Positions 25,084 through 36,310 are shown, counted from the stretch's first letter. The stretch is DNA of 64,000 nt from Burkholderia lata (GCF_902499335.1 NZ_CABVQK010000002.1:124001-188000); one strand, 5' to 3'. A program made the numbers and translations. The notes: generated by a model not told the origin, from the sequence alone.

Positions 25084-26229
25084 GTGAGGATCACGACGGA
25101 TATCGGGCAGGATCTCGATGCGCTGCGCGACGTGCCGGCCGCCATCGTGCTCGACGACTTCGCCTGGCCGCCGCTGCCGTCCCGGCGCGCCGATTTCGAC
25201 GGCGTCACGCGCGGCGACGCATCGCAGCGCGAACTCGGGCTGATGCTGCTCGACCTGTACGCGGTTGCCGCACGGTCCGGCATCGGCGAATTCGAATACC
25301 GCTTCTTTTCGCTGCTGCAGGCGCTCATTCCGTTCGACGCCGCATGGACGGGCGTCGCGACCCATGTGCCGACCGGCCCGGTGATGCACAACAGCTTCCT
25401 GTACCGTTTGCCGCACGCGTTCTTCAGCGACTGGAAGCGCGTGCGCGATTGCGACCCGCTCGCGCACCGCACGCTGCGCGGCGCGCACGGCCACGCGGTG
25501 CGGCTGTCGGTCGTCGAACCGGGGCTCGATGCCCGGTTTCGCGACTGGTGCGTGAAGTACGGGCTCGCGCAGCTGATGTGCGTGTGCACGCTCGATCGCC
25601 GTTTCGGGCTGACGACGTTCATGTCGATCTACCGCCAGGGCCTGAATCGCCCGTTCAGCGACGACGATGCACGCCGGTTCGAGGAAGTGATTCCGCATCT
25701 CGCGGCCGCGCTGACGATCAATCGCGCCGCACAGCTCACGCGGGAGCGCGGCGATACGGTTGCACCGGCGGCGCGCGCACTGTGCGACAACTTCGGCGTG
25801 CTCCACCATGCCGATCACGGTTTCGACGATGTGCTGCGCACTGAATGGCCCGCATGGGCCGGTGCCCGCGTGCCGGAGCCGCTCGTCGCGCACTTGCGGC
25901 GCCAGCCGGGCCAGCCGTTCGTCGGCGATGCGTTGCGGATCCAGTGCGTGCCGGTTGCGGGGCTGTTCCAGATCGAGGCGCGGCCGCGCTCGCTGCTCGA
26001 CCGCCTGAGCCCGCGCGAGCTTGCGGCGATCCGTTATTACGGCGCCGGGCGCTCGCACAAGGAAGTCGCGCAGCAGATGGCGATTTCGCCGACGACCGTG
26101 CGCCACTACCTGCGCTGCGCGTACCGCAAGCTCGGCATGCACGACAAGAGCCAGATCGCCGGCGTGCTCGGCGCGACGGGCGGCGCGGCCGACGACGAGC
26201 CGGTGGAAGCCGGCGGCGAGCCGCGCTGA
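25084..26229 (+). CDS. LuxR-type (GerE) helix-turn-helix transcriptional regulator
   Basis: The 381-residue protein has a C-terminal GerE/LuxR DNA-binding domain at about 302-365 (LSPRELAAIRYYGAGRSHKE, then VAQQMAISPTTVRHYLRCAY, then RKLGMHDKSQIAGVL). The long N-terminal region (about 300 residues) has no recognised sensor domain; it might bind a ligand. The start is GTG after GGGGAGCGGAAG. It is divergent from the porin/MFS/HDAC set and may regulate it. Confidence 0.85.
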   Translation: MRITTDIGQDLDALRDVPAAIVLDDFAWPPLPSRRADFDGVTRGDASQRELGLMLLDLYAVAARSGIGEFEYRFFSLLQALIPFDAAWTGVATHVPTGPVMHNSFLYRLPHAFFSDWKRVRDCDPLAHRTLRGAHGHAVRLSVVEPGLDARFRDWCVKYGLAQLMCVCTLDRRFGLTTFMSIYRQGLNRPFSDDDARRFEEVIPHLAAALTINRAAQLTRERGDTVAPAARALCDNFGVLHHADHGFDDVLRTEWPAWAGARVPEPLVAHLRRQPGQPFVGDALRIQCVPVAGLFQIEARPRSLLDRLSPRELAAIRYYGAGRSHKEVAQQMAISPTTVRHYLRCAYRKLGMHDKSQIAGVLGATGGAADDEPVEAGGEPR

Positions 26230-26265
26230 ATCGCACGAACGCCGCGTGTTGCACGCGGTCGCGTG

Positions 26266-26299
26266 AATGGTTGTGCCCGCAACCATTGAGCGTTATGCT
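26266..26299 (+). promoter_or_regulatory. promoter with inverted repeat over the -35, for the ketopantoate-reductase-like gene
   Basis: -35 TTGTGC (26271-26276), 17-base spacer and -10 TATGCT (26294-26299). An 8-bp perfect inverted repeat, AATGGTTG (26266-26273) with CAACCATT (26280-26287), overlaps the -35 and its flank. It is a likely repressor operator. Confidence 0.6.
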
Positions 26300-26328
26300 C
26301 GTCAGCTCCCAGGAGACGGATTTCCATC

Positions 26329-27327
26329 ATGAACGACACGAATTCAGGGTCGGTGCGCGCGGCGGTGGTCGGGGTTGGCGCGATCGGCGGGTTGCTTGCG
26401 GCTGCGCTGTCGCGAGCCGGCATGACCGTGAGCGCGTACGCGCGCGGCGCGACGCTCGACGCGCTGAGTGCGCACGGCGTGCGCGTGATCGACGAGGCGG
26501 GTGCGACATCGTCGGTTCCGGTGCGGGCGAGCGACGATGCGGCCGCGCTCGGCGTGCAGGACTACGTGGTGATCGCGCTGAAGGCGCAGGCGCTGCCGGC
26601 GCTGGCCGCGCGCATTGCGCCGCTGGTCGGGCCGGATACGGTGATCGTAGCGGCGATGAACGGGCTGCCGTGGTGGTTCACGCACGGGCTCGAAGGCGCG
26701 CTCGACGGCGTGCCGCTCGATGCGGTCGATCCGGCGGGTGCGGTGTCGGCGGCGTTGCCGCCCGCGCAGGCGATCGGTTGCGTCGTGCACCTGTCGTCGA
26801 GTACCGACGCGCCGGGCGTCGTGCGCCGCGGGCGCGGCAACCGGCTGATCGTCGGTGCGCCCGATGCACGGCTCGACACGGCCACCGCCCGGTTCGCCGC
26901 GGCGCTCGCGGCGGGCGGTTTCGACGTCGAGTCGACGCCCGCGATCCGGACCGAGATCTGGACGAAGCTGTGGGGCAACATGAACATGAATCCGCTGAGC
27001 GCGCTGACGGGGTCGACGGCCGAGCAGTTGCTCGACGATCCGTTCACGCAGAATCTCGCGCTGCGGATGATGGAGGAGGCGGCCGCGATTGGTGCGAAGC
27101 TCGGCCTGTCGACGGGGATGAGCGGGCCCGAGCGGATCGCGGTCACGCGCAAGCTCGGCGCGTTCAAGACGTCGATGCTGCAGGATTTCGAAGCGGGGCG
27201 CGCGCTCGAGATCGGGCCGATCCTCGGCGTGTTTCCGGAACTCGGGCGCAAGCTCGGTGTGCCGACCCCGTATTGCGACGCGGTGCTCGGGCTGCTGCGT
27301 CAGCGCGCGACGAACAGCGGGCTGTAG
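26329..27327 (+). CDS. 2-dehydropantoate 2-reductase family protein
   Basis: The 332-residue enzyme has an N-terminal NAD(P) fold (VVGVGAIGGLLAAALSRAG, about 14-32), a middle KAQALPALA segment with the Lys of the family, and a C-terminal helical domain with WTKLWGNMNMNPLSALTG. Ketopantoate reductases (PanE/ApbA) reduce ketopantoate to pantoate with NADPH, but paralogues act on other keto acids. It stands alone between a LuxR-type regulator and a convergent MarR gene. A leader of about 25 bases separates the predicted transcription start from the ATG, which follows CAGGAGACGG. A biosynthetic role is not certain. Confidence 0.85.
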   Translation: MNDTNSGSVRAAVVGVGAIGGLLAAALSRAGMTVSAYARGATLDALSAHGVRVIDEAGATSSVPVRASDDAAALGVQDYVVIALKAQALPALAARIAPLVGPDTVIVAAMNGLPWWFTHGLEGALDGVPLDAVDPAGAVSAALPPAQAIGCVVHLSSSTDAPGVVRRGRGNRLIVGAPDARLDTATARFAAALAAGGFDVESTPAIRTEIWTKLWGNMNMNPLSALTGSTAEQLLDDPFTQNLALRMMEEAAAIGAKLGLSTGMSGPERIAVTRKLGAFKTSMLQDFEAGRALEIGPILGVFPELGRKLGVPTPYCDAVLGLLRQRATNSGL

Positions 27328-27409
27328 CGCGGGCGGTGCCGCTGCATGCGCGATGCCGGTGAGGCGACGCGTTGCAATCCGCTTGCAGTGCGCAACGCAT
27401 GACGCAAAG

Positions 27410-27450
27410 CGGGCCGCCCGCGTCGCCGGCGAGGCGACCGGGGCGGCCCG
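27410..27450. terminator. long GC-rich hairpin between convergent genes
   Basis: CGGGCCGCCC (27410-27419) pairs with GGGCGGCCCG (27441-27450), with an inner stem GTCGCC (27422-27427) and GGCGAC (27433-27438). It lies between the convergent ketopantoate-reductase-like and MarR genes. No T-run is present, so it may act as a bidirectional barrier. Confidence 0.5.
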
Positions 27451-27497
27451 TCGAATTCATCGGATCAATACTGCGGGCGCCGTGCCCGCGATGCCGC

Positions 27498-27947
27498 TCA
27501 GTCGTCCCGCTCGGTCGCGTGCGCGACGACCTTGTCGAGCAGCCGCTCGAACGTCTGGCGTTCGCTGTCGGACAGGCACGCAAGCAAGCCGTCGTTCCAT
27601 TTGCGCACGATCGGCATGATCTTGCGATGCAGCGCGCGGCCGTCGGCGGTCAGCGCGATCAGCACGATCCGGCCATCCTCCTCGCTCGCACTGCGTTCGA
27701 GCAGCCCCTGGCGCAGCAGCGCCTCGGCCGCCCGGCTCGCCTGGCTCTTGTCGAGATTGGTGTGGCGCGCGAGATCCATGATCGAGAACGGGCCGAAGGC
27801 GCCGACGGCCGCGATCACGCGCGCCTCGGGCAGCGAGATGTCGAGCTTGTGCCGGTACACCTCGCCGATCCCGCGGTCGGATCGCTTCGTGAGCGCGTGG
27901 AGGCGATAGGTCAGAAACTGATCGAGCCCGGCTTGACGGCCTTTCAT
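27498..27947 (-). CDS. MarR family transcriptional regulator
   Basis: The 149-residue protein is a winged-helix MarR regulator. The DNA-binding core is SIMDLARHTNLDKSQASRAA (about 55-74) and the wing has GLLERSASEEDGRIVLIALT. The ATG at 27947 was chosen; the same frame runs open upstream through the antisense of the glycerate kinase, which is not coding. It follows the glycerate kinase gene on the same strand after 62 bases and may control it. Confidence 0.9.
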   Translation of the reverse strand: MKGRQAGLDQFLTYRLHALTKRSDRGIGEVYRHKLDISLPEARVIAAVGAFGPFSIMDLARHTNLDKSQASRAAEALLRQGLLERSASEEDGRIVLIALTADGRALHRKIMPIVRKWNDGLLACLSDSERQTFERLLDKVVAHATERDD

Positions 27948-28009
27948 GTCGAATCCTGAAGAAAAAGGGCGGGCCCGATTGTTCCTGTATCGCGCGCTCG
28001 GGTCAACGG

Positions 28010-29155
28010 TCAGTGTGCGCCGTACTTCAGGCGTGTCAATTGCTCCGCTTCGTTCGCGAGCAGATTGGCCGCGTCGCGGATCGCGACGTCGAGCGTGATC
28101 GGCCCGGGAGCAGGCGAGAAGCAGCCGGAAAAATGTTCGGACAGGCGCGGCAGCGCGGCCGGGTCGACCGCGCCGGACAGCAGCGACGCGGGCACGCCCG
28201 CGGCCTGCGCGTGGCGGCATGCGATGAACGGCGCCTTGCCGTGCAGCGTCTGCACGTCGGAGCGGCCTTCGCCGGTGATCAGCCAGTCTGCGCCGGCGAG
28301 CGCGGCATCGAGCCCGACTTGCCGCGCAACCACTTCGGCGCCTGCTTCGAACTGTGCGCCGAGCATGTGCAGCGCGAAACCGAGGCCGCCCGCGGCGCCG
28401 GCGCCAGGCAGGTCGCGGCTGCGGCGGTCGAGCGCGGTTTCGAGCAGGTCGGCGAAGCGGGCAAGGGCAGCGTCGAGGGTCGCGACCTGCTCGGGCGTCA
28501 CGCCCTTTTGCGGGCCGAACACGGCGGTCGCGCCGTGCGCGCCCGTCAGCGGGTTGTCGACGTCGGACATGCCGATGAATTCGGTTTCCTTCAGGCGCGG
28601 GTCGAGCCCCGCCGCGTCGATGCGTGCGATGTCGGCGAGCCGCGACGGCACCGGTTCGACCGGTTGGCCGCCCGCGTCGAAGCACTGCAGGCCGAGGCCC
28701 GCGAGCAGCCCGGCGCCCGCATCGTTGGTGCTGCTGCCGCCGAGCGCGACGAAGAAGCGGCGTACGCCCTCGTCGAGCAGCGTGCGGATCGCCTCGCCCA
28801 TCCCGCGGGTGCTGCGCGCGTCGACCGGCACGCTCATGCCGACCGGATCCGTAATGCCGACGATCTCGGCCGTCTCGACGATCGCGGTGCGCGCGTCGAT
28901 CACGCCGACCGCCGCGTCGCGTGCCGCGAGCGACGCGCCGGCCACCCGCAGCGTGCGCCGCGTGCCGCCGCCTGCCAGCATCGCATCGAGCGTGCCTTCG
29001 CCGCCGTCGGCCATCGGGCAGCAACGCACGACGGCGTCGGGCCGGGCGCGGCGGATGCCGGTGGCGATCGCATCCGCGACCTGCTCGGCGGAAAGCGAGC
29101 CTTTGAACGAATCGGGCGCGATGACGACGACAGGCGCGGACGGGTGTTGCGGCAT
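28010..29155 (-). CDS. glycerate kinase (GarK/GlxK family)
   Basis: The 381-residue protein starts after SAPVVVIAPDSFKGSLSAEQVA and has GGSSTNDAGAGLLAGLG (about 148-164), GPQKGVTP and GAAGGLGFAL, all typical of the type I glycerate 2-kinase family. It phosphorylates D-glycerate with ATP to 2-phosphoglycerate, in the glyoxylate/glucarate pathways. A MarR-type regulator lies just downstream on the same strand. No other glycerate-pathway genes are near. Confidence 0.92.
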   Translation of the reverse strand: MPQHPSAPVVVIAPDSFKGSLSAEQVADAIATGIRRARPDAVVRCCPMADGGEGTLDAMLAGGGTRRTLRVAGASLAARDAAVGVIDARTAIVETAEIVGITDPVGMSVPVDARSTRGMGEAIRTLLDEGVRRFFVALGGSSTNDAGAGLLAGLGLQCFDAGGQPVEPVPSRLADIARIDAAGLDPRLKETEFIGMSDVDNPLTGAHGATAVFGPQKGVTPEQVATLDAALARFADLLETALDRRSRDLPGAGAAGGLGFALHMLGAQFEAGAEVVARQVGLDAALAGADWLITGEGRSDVQTLHGKAPFIACRHAQAAGVPASLLSGAVDPAALPRLSEHFSGCFSPAPGPITLDVAIRDAANLLANEAEQLTRLKYGAH

Positions 29156-29543
29156 GGTGTCTCCGGAAGGCGTGATTTGGTGTGAAGAATGCTGGGGCGC
29201 GACGACGGCGCATCCTCAATCGGAGCTTACAGGATGGCGGGCCCGTGGTGGATACGGCGTGCGGCATAGCGGCGATCCGCGCGCATTGCCGTGCAAAGGG
29301 CTGTCGAGGCGGCGAAGACGCACGCGCGTCGCGCCGATCTGGCGGTGTGAGGAAAATTGTTTGCTAGAATAGTCGATTCTTCCGGCCAAAGCCGTGCTCC
29401 GAGCCGCTTGCGCTAGCCATCCGGCACGTGCAGGGATGGCGTGGCGCTCCGGCGCGGCGAGTGGATGTGACGCACATCACGCCGCAGGCAGGCACGGCAA
29501 GGAAAACCCGATTCGCTCGAATAATTTTAGGACGATTGAAGCC
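29156..29543. other. divergent intergenic region (glycerate kinase / tig)
   Basis: This 388-base region contains the tig promoter (extended -10 TGC-TAGAAT, 29362-29370) and about 165 bases of tig leader. No promoter for the glycerate kinase could be chosen with confidence and no gene is seen. Confidence 0.5.
29362..29370 (+). promoter_or_regulatory. extended -10 promoter of tig
   Basis: TGC immediately before TAGAAT (29365-29370) makes an extended -10. The -35 region is poor. Transcription would start near 29377, giving a leader of about 165 bases. Confidence 0.5.
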
Positions 29544-30890
29544 ATGGCTAACGTTGTTGAGAACCTCGGCAAGCTTGAACGCCGCGTGACGATTTCCCTG
29601 CCGAAAGACACCGTGCAGAAGGAAATCGACGCCCGTATCCAGAAACTCGCGAAGACCGTGCGCATGCCGGGTTTCCGCCCGGGCAAGGTGCCGGTGAAGA
29701 TGGTCGCGCAACAGTATGCGGGTCAGGTCGAAGCAGAAGTGCTGAGCGACAAGATCGGCCAGGAATTCTTCACGATCAGCCGCGCGGAAAACCTGCGCGT
29801 CGCCGGCCAGCCGAGCTTCGAGCCGAAGCAGGAGCAGGCTGAAGGTGCATACGCGTTCGACGCGACGTTCGAGGTGTACCCGGAAGTGAAGATCGGCGAT
29901 CTGGCGACGGCTGAAGTCGAGCGCTCGACGACGTCGATCGGCGACGCCGAAATCGACCGCACGCTGGACATCCTGCGCAAGCAGCGCGTGCACTTCCACG
30001 CACGTGGCGAAGCCGGCGAGCACGGCGACGGCGGCGCGGATACCGAAGCGAAGAACGGCGACCGCGTGACGGTCGACTTCGTCGGCAAGATCGACGACGT
30101 CGCGTTCCAGGGCGGCACGGCTGAAGATTTCCCGTTCGTGCTCGGCGAAGGCCGCATGCTGCCGGAATTCGAAACGGCAGCGCTGGGCCTGAAGGCCGGC
30201 GAATCGCGCACGTTCGACCTGGCGTTCCCGGAGGACTACCACGGCAAGGACGTCGCGGGTAAGACGGCACAATTCACGGTCACGATGAAGAAGATCGAGT
30301 GGCCGCACCTGCCGGAAATCGACGGTGAATTCGCGAAGTCGCTCGGCATCGAAGACGGCGATCTCACGAAGATGCGCGGCGAGATCAAGGAAAACCTCGA
30401 GCGTGAAGCGAAGCGCCGCACGCAGTCGATCGTCAAGAACCAGGTGATGGACGCGCTGCTGAAGATTTCCGAGCTCGACGTGCCGAAGGCGCTGATCGAG
30501 CAGGATCAGCAACGCCTCGTCGAAATGGCTCGCCAGGATCTGGCGCAGCGCGGCGTGCCGAACGCGAAGGACGCACCGATCCCGGCTGAAATGTTCACCG
30601 AGCAGGCAGAACGCCGCGTGAAGCTGGGCCTCGTGCTGGCCGAGCTCGTGAAGTCGAACGGCCTCGAAGCGAAGCCGGAACAGATCCGCGCGGAAGTCGA
30701 CGAGTTCGCGAAGAGCTACGAAGACCCGAAGGAAGTGGTCCGCTGGTATTATTCGAACCAGCAGCGCCTCGCCGAGATGGAAGCGTTCGTCGTTGAAAGC
30801 AACGTCGTCGATTTCGTGCTGGGCAAGGCGAAGGTGACGGACAAGGAAGTGAGCTTCGAAGCACTCGCGAGCGCATCGGCGCAAGCGTAA
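29544..30890 (+). CDS. tig: trigger factor
   Basis: The 448-residue chaperone has the ribosome-binding tail motif GFRPGKVP (about 45-52), an FKBP-type PPIase domain ([20 protein letters not shown], about 172-191) and a long helical C-terminal arm. It binds nascent chains at the ribosome exit tunnel. The ATG at 29544 gives the known [15 protein letters not shown] start. It is the first of tig-clpP-clpX-lon, with a terminator-like hairpin between tig and clpP. Length matches the family. Confidence 0.97.
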   Translation: MANVVENLGKLERRVTISLPKDTVQKEIDARIQKLAKTVRMPGFRPGKVPVKMVAQQYAGQVEAEVLSDKIGQEFFTISRAENLRVAGQPSFEPKQEQAEGAYAFDATFEVYPEVKIGDLATAEVERSTTSIGDAEIDRTLDILRKQRVHFHARGEAGEHGDGGADTEAKNGDRVTVDFVGKIDDVAFQGGTAEDFPFVLGEGRMLPEFETAALGLKAGESRTFDLAFPEDYHGKDVAGKTAQFTVTMKKIEWPHLPEIDGEFAKSLGIEDGDLTKMRGEIKENLEREAKRRTQSIVKNQVMDALLKISELDVPKALIEQDQQRLVEMARQDLAQRGVPNAKDAPIPAEMFTEQAERRVKLGLVLAELVKSNGLEAKPEQIRAEVDEFAKSYEDPKEVVRWYYSNQQRLAEMEAFVVESNVVDFVLGKAKVTDKEVSFEALASASAQA

Positions 30891-30902
30891 GTGTTGCTCT
30901 AG

Positions 30903-30944
30903 CGGCGTGCCGGCTGTCGGAGCGACGGCCCGCACGCCGTTTTT
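30903..30944 (+). terminator. Rho-independent terminator after tig
   Basis: CGGCGTGC (30903-30910) pairs with GCACGCCG (30932-30939), with inner GCCGG/GGCC pairing, followed by five T. It begins 13 bases beyond the tig stop and suggests that clpP has its own promoter. Confidence 0.75.
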
Positions 30945-31030
30945 ACGTCAAGCGCACGGTTGCCATTAATATGGCGATTGAGCGGGCGGCTTCCTTCCGT
31001 TCAATTTTCCATTCGAACAAGGTTCATTGA

Positions 31031-31684
31031 ATGATCACTCGCGCTGAATTGCTGGACATGCTTGCTTCGAACGCGCCGCAGGGTTTCGAGGCGCAAGCGC
31101 TGGGGCTGGTGCCGATCGTCGTCGAAACGAGCGGCCGCGGCGAGCGTTCGTACGATATCTACTCGCGTCTCCTGAAGGAGCGCCTGGTGTTCATGGTCGG
31201 CGAAGTGAACGACCAGACCGCCAACCTCGTGGTCGCGCAGCTGCTGTTCCTCGAGAGCGAGAATCCCGACAAGGACATCAGCCTGTACATCAACAGCCCG
31301 GGCGGGTCGGTGTCGGCCGGCATGGCGATCTACGACACGATGCAGTTCATCAAGCCGGACGTATCGACGCTGTGCATGGGCCTCGCGGCCAGCATGGGGG
31401 CGTTCCTGCTCGCGTCGGGTGCGAAGGGCAAGCGCTTCGCGCTGCCGAACTCGCGCGTGATGATTCACCAGCCGCTCGGCGGCGCGCGCGGCCAGGCATC
31501 CGACATCGAGATCCAGGCACGCGAAATCCTCTACCTGAAGGAGCGGCTGAACCAGTTGCTCGCGCAGCACACGGGCCAGGACGTCGAGCGCATCGCGCGC
31601 GACACCGACCGTGATAACTTCATGTCGAGCGAGGATGCGAAGGCGTACGGGCTGATCGATCAGGTGCTGCTGAAGCGCCCGTGA
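31031..31684 (+). CDS. clpP: ATP-dependent Clp protease proteolytic subunit
   Basis: The 217-residue serine protease has the catalytic Ser121 in LAASMGAF, His146 in MIHQPLGG and an Asp in the DTDRDNFMS segment, plus [19 protein letters not shown]. It forms the tetradecameric chamber that works with the ClpX ATPase encoded 164 bases downstream. The first 30 or so residues are probably a processed propeptide. Confidence 0.98.
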   Translation: MITRAELLDMLASNAPQGFEAQALGLVPIVVETSGRGERSYDIYSRLLKERLVFMVGEVNDQTANLVVAQLLFLESENPDKDISLYINSPGGSVSAGMAIYDTMQFIKPDVSTLCMGLAASMGAFLLASGAKGKRFALPNSRVMIHQPLGGARGQASDIEIQAREILYLKERLNQLLAQHTGQDVERIARDTDRDNFMSSEDAKAYGLIDQVLLKRP

Positions 31685-31848
31685 GCTTAAGTGGGGTGCC
31701 GCCCCGATTCGTGCGGCGCCCCTGAGACGTCCCGAACGCCCTGAGCATCTGCGGCAAGCGCATCCAGCCAGCTCCGGTCGCGCCCTAGGCGCGGCGCTCG
31801 GAGCATTCGGCGTATCATGTCATTTACCTGTCCGGAGGCTCTACATTC

Positions 31849-33120
<1,272 letters not shown>

Positions 33121-33144
33121 CCGGCTTGCCGACGATGTTCTGCG

Positions 33145-33181
33145 AAAAAGGCCGTTCATGAGACCGTGGGCGGCTTTTTTT
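33145..33181 (+). terminator. Rho-independent terminator after clpX
   Basis: AAAAAGGCCG (33145 onward) can pair with the CGGC plus T-run at 33171-33181, with one bulge. Seven T residues follow. It separates clpX from lon. Confidence 0.65.
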
Positions 33182-33255
33182 CGTTTATCTTGTGGGTAAC
33201 TCTGACTCGAAACGCGGTGGTTACTTTCTTACCGAATATTTCCCGCACTTGAAGG

Positions 33256-33283
33256 CTTGCAATTCGTTGTGGCGGCCTCAATT
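33256..33283 (+). promoter_or_regulatory. candidate sigma-32 heat-shock promoter of lon
   Basis: CTTGCAA (33256-33262), a 13-base spacer and CCTCAATT (33276-33283) resemble the sigma-32 consensus CTTGAAA-N13-CCCCATNT. It lies 34 bases before the lon ATG. lon is a heat-shock gene in Escherichia coli. Confidence 0.5.
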
Positions 33284-33317
33284 ACCGAACAATTGATTCC
33301 ACTCATGGGGAAATGAA

Positions 33318-35741
33318 ATGTCAGGCACCCAACTTCTCCCGCCGGAACGCATCACGCTCCCGCTGCTGCCGCTGCGGGACGTCGTCGTTTTCCCGCACAT
33401 GGTAATTCCGCTCTTCGTGGGCCGGCCGAAATCGATCAAGGCCCTCGAAGCAGCGATGGAAGGCGGCAAGCACATCATGCTCGTCGCCCAGAAAACCGCG
33501 GCCAAGGACGAACCGACCGAAAAGGACATGTACGAGGTCGGTTGTATCGCCAACATCCTGCAGATGCTGAAGCTGCCGGACGGCACCGTGAAGGTGCTCG
33601 TCGAGGGCCTGCAGCGCGCGAAGGCGTTGTCGATCGAAGAGCAGGAAACGCAATTTTCCTGCGAAGTGTTGCCGCTCGAACCCGATCACGCCGACAGCGC
33701 TGAAACGGAAGCGCTGCGCCGCGCGATCGTGTCGCAGTTCGACCAGTACGTGAAGCTGAACAAGAAGATCCCGCCGGAGATCCTCACGTCGCTGTCGGGC
33801 ATCGACGAAGCAGGCCGCCTCGCCGACATGATCGCCGAGCGCCTGCCGCTGAAACTCGACCAGAAGCAGCACATCCTCGAGATGTTCCCGGTCATCGAGC
33901 GCCTCGAGCATCTGCTCGCGCAGCTCGAAGCCGAGATCGACATCCTGCAGGTCGAAAAGCGCATCCGCGGGCGCGTGAAGCGCCAGATGGAAAAGAGCCA
34001 GCGCGAGTACTACCTGAACGAACAGGTCAAGGCGATCCAGAAGGAACTGGGCGAAGGCGAAGAGGGTGCCGATCTCGAGGAACTCGAGAAGCGCATCAAC
34101 GCCGCGCGCATGCCGAAGGAAGCGAAGAAGAAGGCCGACGCCGAGCTGAAGAAGCTGAAGCTGATGTCGCCGATGTCGGCGGAAGCGACCGTCGTGCGCA
34201 ACTACATCGACACGCTGATCGGCCTGCCGTGGCGCAAGAAGAGCAAGGTCAACAACGACCTGTCGAACGCCGAGCAGGTGCTCGACGAGGATCACTTCGG
34301 CCTCGAGAAGGTGAAGGAACGCATCCTCGAGTATCTCGCGGTGCAACAGCGCGTCGACAAGGTCAAGGCGCCGATCCTGTGTCTCGTCGGGCCCCCGGGC
34401 GTCGGCAAGACCTCGCTCGGCCAGTCGATCGCCCGCGCGACGAACCGCAAGTTCGTCCGGATGGCGCTCGGCGGCGTGCGTGACGAGGCCGAGATTCGCG
34501 GCCACCGCCGTACGTACATCGGTTCGATGCCGGGCAAGATCCTGCAGAGCCTCACGAAGGTCGGCGTGCGCAATCCGCTCTTCCTGCTCGACGAAGTCGA
34601 CAAGATGGGCATGGATTTCCGCGGCGATCCGTCGTCGGCGCTGCTCGAAGTGCTCGATCCGGAACAGAACCACACGTTCGCCGACCACTACATCGAAGTC
34701 GACTTCGACCTGTCGGACGTGATGTTCGTCGCGACGTCGAACTCGCTGAACATCCCGCCGCCGCTGCTCGACCGGATGGAAGTGATCCGTCTGTCGGGTT
34801 ACACGGAAGACGAGAAGGTCAGCATCGCCCAGCGTTACCTGCTGCCGAAGCAGAAGAAGAACAACGGGCTGAAGGAAGGCGAGATCGAGGTCGCCGAGCA
34901 GGCGATCCGCGACATCATCCGCTATTACACGCGCGAAGCCGGTGTGCGTTCGCTCGAGCGGGAAGTGTCGAAGATCTGCCGCAAGGTCGTGAAGATGCTG
35001 CTGCTGAAGAAGGCATCGGGCGCGATCAAGGTCGACGGCGAAAACCTCGACACGTTCCTCGGCGTGCGCAAGTACGACTTCGGTCTCGCGGCGAAGGAAA
35101 ACCAGGTCGGTCAGGTGACGGGCCTCGCGTGGACGGAAGTCGGTGGCGATCTGCTGACGATCGAAGCCGCGGTGATGCCGGGCAAGGGCAACGTGATCCG
35201 TACGGGTTCGCTCGGCGACGTGATGAAGGAGTCGGTCGAGGCGGCACGTTCGGTCGTGCGCTCGCGTTCGCGTCGTCTCGGTATCAAGGACGAAGCGTTC
35301 GAGAAGCAGGACATCCACATTCACGTGCCGGAAGGCGCGACGCCGAAGGACGGTCCGTCCGCCGGCGGTGCGATGACGACCGCGCTGGTATCGGTGCTGA
35401 CGGGTATCCCGGTGCGTGCCGATGTCGCGATGACGGGCGAAATCACGCTGCGTGGTGAAGTCCTGCCGATCGGCGGCCTGAAGGAGAAGCTGCTCGCAGC
35501 GCATCGCGGCGGCATCAAGCTCGTGCTGATCCCGGAAGAGAACGTGAAGGATCTCGCCGAGATTCCGGACAACGTGAAGAACGCGATCGAGATCGTGCCG
35601 GTCCGCTGGATCGACAAGGTGCTGGAACTCGCGCTCGAGCGTTCGCCGACCCCGCTGCCGCCGGAAGAAGAGGCGAAGGCGGCGGCACCGGTCGCTGATG
35701 CAACGAAGGATGCCGGCTCGACGGAATTCGTCAAGCACTGA
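33318..35741 (+). CDS. lon: ATP-dependent protease Lon
   Basis: The 807-residue protease has an N-terminal LAN domain ([20 protein letters not shown], about 14-33), a coiled-coil linker, an AAA+ domain with Walker A GPPGVGKT and [10 protein letters not shown], and a C-terminal Ser-Lys protease domain with the nucleophile in [13 protein letters not shown] and the catalytic Lys in [10 protein letters not shown]. It degrades misfolded and regulatory proteins. The C-terminal tail is Ala/Pro/Glu-rich. A strong terminator follows. Confidence 0.98.
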   Translation: MSGTQLLPPERITLPLLPLRDVVVFPHMVIPLFVGRPKSIKALEAAMEGGKHIMLVAQKTAAKDEPTEKDMYEVGCIANILQMLKLPDGTVKVLVEGLQRAKALSIEEQETQFSCEVLPLEPDHADSAETEALRRAIVSQFDQYVKLNKKIPPEILTSLSGIDEAGRLADMIAERLPLKLDQKQHILEMFPVIERLEHLLAQLEAEIDILQVEKRIRGRVKRQMEKSQREYYLNEQVKAIQKELGEGEEGADLEELEKRINAARMPKEAKKKADAELKKLKLMSPMSAEATVVRNYIDTLIGLPWRKKSKVNNDLSNAEQVLDEDHFGLEKVKERILEYLAVQQRVDKVKAPILCLVGPPGVGKTSLGQSIARATNRKFVRMALGGVRDEAEIRGHRRTYIGSMPGKILQSLTKVGVRNPLFLLDEVDKMGMDFRGDPSSALLEVLDPEQNHTFADHYIEVDFDLSDVMFVATSNSLNIPPPLLDRMEVIRLSGYTEDEKVSIAQRYLLPKQKKNNGLKEGEIEVAEQAIRDIIRYYTREAGVRSLEREVSKICRKVVKMLLLKKASGAIKVDGENLDTFLGVRKYDFGLAAKENQVGQVTGLAWTEVGGDLLTIEAAVMPGKGNVIRTGSLGDVMKESVEAARSVVRSRSRRLGIKDEAFEKQDIHIHVPEGATPKDGPSAGGAMTTALVSVLTGIPVRADVAMTGEITLRGEVLPIGGLKEKLLAAHRGGIKLVLIPEENVKDLAEIPDNVKNAIEIVPVRWIDKVLELALERSPTPLPPEEEAKAAAPVADATKDAGSTEFVKH

Positions 35742-35777
35742 GCATCGGGGCACCGTCCTTCCTGACGGTTGTTCACG

Positions 35778-35806
35778 AAACCCGCGGCGTTGCCGCGGGT
35801 TTTTTT
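35778..35806 (+). terminator. Rho-independent terminator after lon
   Basis: AAACCCGCGGC (35778-35788) pairs with GCCGCGGGTTT (35792-35802) around the loop GTT, and the T-run continues to 35806. Confidence 0.92.
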
Positions 35807-35857
35807 ATGCGTAGCCGAATCGTGTGCGCGAACGTTTAAAAAATTCGCGTCAGGGCT

Positions 35858-35886
35858 TTGCAAAATGATCGGGGATGAATTAAACT
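35858..35886 (+). promoter_or_regulatory. sigma-70 promoter for tRNA-Val and tRNA-Asp
   Basis: TTGCAA (35858-35863), a 17-base spacer and TAAACT (35881-35886), followed by the discriminator TGCGGGCTCGC. The same discriminator occurs at the tRNA-Leu promoter (2465-2493). Confidence 0.72.
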
Positions 35887-35945
35887 TGCGGGCTCGCTGG
35901 TTGTTGATGCCGAAACGCAGATCGCAGCCAGAACGAATCGGAAAC

Positions 35946-36021
35946 GGGTGCTTAGCTCAGCTGGTAGAGCGGCGCCCTTACAAGGCGTAGGTCGGGGGTT
36001 CGAACCCCTCAGCACCCACCA
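35946..36021 (+). tRNA. tRNA-Val (anticodon UAC)
   Basis: A 76-base tRNA with encoded CCA. The acceptor stem GGGTGCT (35946-35952) pairs with AGCACCC (36011-36017). The D arm has AGCTCAGCTGGTAGAGC, the anticodon TAC is at 35979-35981, and the T arm is GGGGGTTCGAACCCCTC. It reads GUA and probably other valine codons. Confidence 0.97.
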
Positions 36022-36044
36022 GTTTCACGATTCAGCCAGACCAA

Positions 36045-36121
36045 GGAGCGGTAGTTCAGTCGGTTAGAATACCGGCCTGTCACGCCGGGGGTCGCGGGTT
36101 CGAGTCCCGTCCGCTCCGCCA
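36045..36121 (+). tRNA. tRNA-Asp (anticodon GUC)
   Basis: A 77-base tRNA with encoded CCA. The acceptor GGAGCGG (36045-36051) pairs with CCGCTCC, then GCCA. The anticodon GTC is at 36079-36081 and the T arm is GCGGGTTCGAGTCCCGT. It lies 23 bases after tRNA-Val and is probably processed from the same transcript. Confidence 0.97.
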
Positions 36122-36131
36122 GAAAATGAAG

Positions 36132-36155
36132 AAGCCCGCCTTGTGCGGGCTTTTT
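36132..36155 (+). terminator. Rho-independent terminator after tRNA-Asp
   Basis: AAGCCCGC (36132-36139) pairs with GCGGGCTT (36145-36152), loop CTTGT, followed by a T-run to 36155. Confidence 0.88.
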
Positions 36156-36310
36156 CATTTGTGTTTCCGGTTGCGCCCGCTGGCAGGGGCGAGTCTGCAA
36201 AGTGGGGGAAGCCGCCTGCGTGGTTTCCGGCGGCACGCGAAGGGCTGCGTGTGCAAGCGCAACCGTGGCCTGCAGGATGTAGGCGAGTCCGTTCGCTTCG
36301 CCAAACAAAC

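Noticed and set aside
27948..29267. A 589-codon frame joining the MarR regulator to upstream coding sequence
   Set aside because: The upstream part is an out-of-frame reading of the glycerate kinase gene. The MarR protein starts at ATG 27947.
33321..35753. An 810-codon frame opposite lon
   Set aside because: Antisense shadow of a strongly conserved gene, with no features of its own.
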